Assembly: GCA_004352715.1 (NCBI GenBank)
Contig: SCFE01000016.1
Span: 1,780,576-1,844,575, forward strand
Length of the DNA stretch: 64,000 nucleotides
Source of the DNA: Hofstenia miamia
Taxonomy: Eukaryota; Xenacoelomorpha; Acoela
Reading direction: 5' to 3'
Numbering within the stretch: position 1 is the stretch's first letter; each line of letters begins with the position of its first letter. Positions 62,067 to 64,000 of the stretch are shown here, in pieces. The notes beneath the pieces are model-generated. The model was not told where the DNA came from, did not search any database, and saw only the letters and a list, made by a program, of their open reading frames with translations. The position numbers and the translations under genes were made by a program.

Positions 62067-62102
62067 GCCCAAGCAACAAGAATTCATGAGCCATTAATGA
62101 TC
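62067..62102. mobile_element. end of a family C inverted-repeat element
   Basis: CCCAAGCAACAAGAATTCAT followed by GAGCCATTAATG matches both ends of 47703-48075. The rest of the copy runs into the gap. Confidence 0.7.
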
Positions 62103-62104
62103 CA

Positions 62105-62685
62105 AATATATATATANNNNNNNNNNNNNNNNNNNNNNNNNNNNNNNNNNNNNNNNNNNNNNNNNNNNNNNNNNNNNNNNNNNNNNNNNNNNNNNNNNNN
62201 NNNNNNNNNNNNNNNNNNNNNNNNNNNNNNNNNNNNNNNNNNNNNNNNNNNNNNNNNNNNNNNNNNNNNNNNNNNNNNNNNNNNNNNNNNNNNNNNNNNN
62301 NNNNNNNNNNNNNNNNNNNNNNNNNNNNNNNNNNNNNNNNNNNNNNNNNNNNNNNNNNNNNNNNNNNNNNNNNNNNNNNNNNNNNNNNNNNNNNNNNNNN
62401 NNNNNNNNNNNNNNNNNNNNNNNNNNNNNNNNNNNNNNNNNNNNNNNNNNNNNNNNNNNNNNNNNNNNNNNNNNNNNNNNNNNNNNNNNNNNNNNNNNNN
62501 NNNNNNNNNNNNNNNNNNNNNNNNNNNNNNNNNNNNNNNNNNNNNNNNNNNNNNNNNNNNNNNNNNNNNNNNNNNNNNNNNNNNNNNNNNNNNNNNNNNN
62601 NNNNNNNNNNNNNNNNNNNNNNNNNNNNNNNNNNNNNNNNNNNNNNNNNNNNNNNNNNNNNNNNNNNNNNNATATATATATATAT
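62105..62685. repeat. (AT)n tract with 555-N gap
   Basis: TA repeat, N from 62117 to 62671, TA repeat again. Long reading frames here are artefacts. Confidence 0.95.
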
Positions 62686-63055
62686 GCAACAATAAAGCAA
62701 TAGTGAAGCTTTTTCAGCTCAATTTGTTAAATTAACAATCCTTTATTTGGCAATATTTTATCAAATATAAAACAAAAATGCATAAACTAACACTATGGCA
62801 ACGTTTTTTGCAATGACTTCAGTTTATTACATCACTAATTTAGTTTCATTGTTTATAATATAAATATATTTATAAATAATGATTATAATACACTTGAAAT
62901 TATTTTAATTAAATTAGAGAAAGTTCATTATTCCTTGTTACGCGGATACAAGAGTTTGCAACTGCTTTCTTTGATTAACACAACATTTGCTAATTGATTA
63001 AAAGTGCTTAACACAGATTAGGGTAAGTACAAAAATTTAGTTTTCAATGTTTCTG
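62686..63055. other. AT-rich spacer
   Basis: Nothing recognised. Confidence 0.4.
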
Positions 63056-63689
63056 TTTGATTCATTTTCTAATTTTTTGAAAATTTTGACCCCATTTTGA
63101 ATAAAGATCAAAATAAAAAATTAGAGAGACAAATTTTCGAATGATTGTATCAATGACTTCTGAGAATTTCTTTCAAATTTGATTTTGAAAAGTTGAAAGG
63201 TATTCAAAACAAATTTATTTGAACTATCAAAATTTAAAAACTCGTTTTTAATATTTGAGATTACTTTTATTTATTTTTTCTTCCAAATGAATTTTAAATT
63301 TGACCGACCGACTCAAAACATGAAATAAATTTAACAATGAGTAGACTTCTGTTCATAGAAGCAAATTTGATTCATTTTCTAATTTTTTGAAAATTTTGAC
63401 CCCATTTTGAATAAAGATCAAAATCAAAAATTAGAGAGACAAATTTTCGAATGATTGTATCAATGACTTCTGAGAATTTCTTTCAAATTTGATTTTGAAA
63501 AGTTGAAAGGTATTCAAAACAAATTTATTTGAACTATCAAAATTTAAAAACTCGTTTTTAATATTTGAGATTACTTTTATTTATTTTTTCTTCCAAATGA
63601 ATTTTAAATTTGACCGACCGACTCAAAACATGAAATAAATTTAACAATGAGTAGACTTCTGTTCATAGAAGCAAATTTGATTCATTTTG
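63056..63689. repeat. tandem duplication, 310-bp unit, about two copies
   Basis: 63056-63365 is repeated at 63366-63675 with one or two differences (for example AAAATAAAAA against AAAATCAAAA), followed by the first bases of a third unit (TTTGATTCATTTT to 63689). No N separates the copies. Confidence 0.94.
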
Positions 63690-64000
63690 AAATCAATAGA
63701 GAAACCATAGACCTTCTGAATGCAATAAGGTCATTAACTACATTAAAAGTACTGAATGAAAAACAAGGGCATAGAAAACAGAGTTATTATATATTTTGTG
63801 AGGATATTTTTAAATTCTAGTTAGAAGTTAATATTGAAACCCTGTGTAATCAAAATGAATATTTTAATATTTGATTTTGCATTAAGCCGTTTCCAGGTAG
63901 TTGTCTGAACTTATTCTATAAGTGATTATATTCACTAATACACAGCCAAAAACCAGGTGTAAGTAATGAATGCCGAAATGGGAAAAGATATGGGAAGTAA
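63690..64000. other. AT-rich DNA to the end of the window
   Basis: Nothing recognised. Confidence 0.4.

Noticed and set aside
1-64000. CRISPR arrays, bacterial operons, phage or toxin-antitoxin systems
   Set aside because: No spaced direct repeats, ribosome binding sites or prokaryotic gene clusters; gene density and repeats are those of an animal genome.

Overview
This is AT-rich eukaryotic nuclear DNA, almost certainly from an invertebrate animal. The evidence is the mix of transposons (several non-LTR retrotransposon clades, Tc1/mariner and hAT elements, many short inverted-repeat elements), the long (AT)n and (ATT)n microsatellites, the sparse host genes and an inositol polyphosphate kinase of eukaryotic type. 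There are no bacterial operons, no CRISPR array and no rRNA. The species cannot be named from the sequence. It is a draft assembly: N gaps mostly sit inside (AT)n tracts, single-N joins carry duplicated contig ends, and one join carries a sequencing adapter.

Layout. 1-5 kb: two decayed LINEs on the minus strand, the second an R4/Dong-like element whose 5' end abuts an (ATT)n tract. 5.6-6.4 kb: an intact intronless inositol polyphosphate kinase (IPMK/IPK2-like). 6.4-12 kb: mostly featureless, with one 197-bp inverted-repeat element and an assembly duplication. 12.3-17.5 kb: a decayed retrotransposon with a restriction-like endonuclease signature, a Tc1-like transposase relic and an intact stand-alone LINE ORF1 with zinc knuckles. 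17.5-26.5 kb: largely empty, with two small inverted-repeat elements and one unexplained ORF. 26.5-29.3 kb: a deleted Tc1-like element and a decayed LINE ORF2. 29.3-36.5 kb: empty apart from the adapter. 36.9-42.4 kb: Tc1-like, repeat and hAT remnants. 43.5-47.4 kb: a partial unknown coding region cut by a gap and a TGA, a hAT-type element with an 8-bp target duplication, and a two-part single-frame ORF ending in a PARP/ADP-ribosyltransferase-like domain. 47.7-53.6 kb: four short inverted-repeat elements. 55.3-59.5 kb: LINE pieces, a mariner-like relic and local tandem duplications. 60-64 kb: tandem duplications and another large gap.

Only three stretches look like host or domesticated genes: the kinase (intact), the PARP-like ORF (one in-frame TGA) and the partial coding region at 43.5-44.1 kb (one in-frame TGA). 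Nothing indicates that these three work together. The most informative observations are a transposon insertion present and absent in consecutive contigs (55.3-56.3 kb), the R4/Dong-like element at an (ATT)n tract, two copies of a Tc1 derivative sharing one internal deletion, and the intact lone ORF1.
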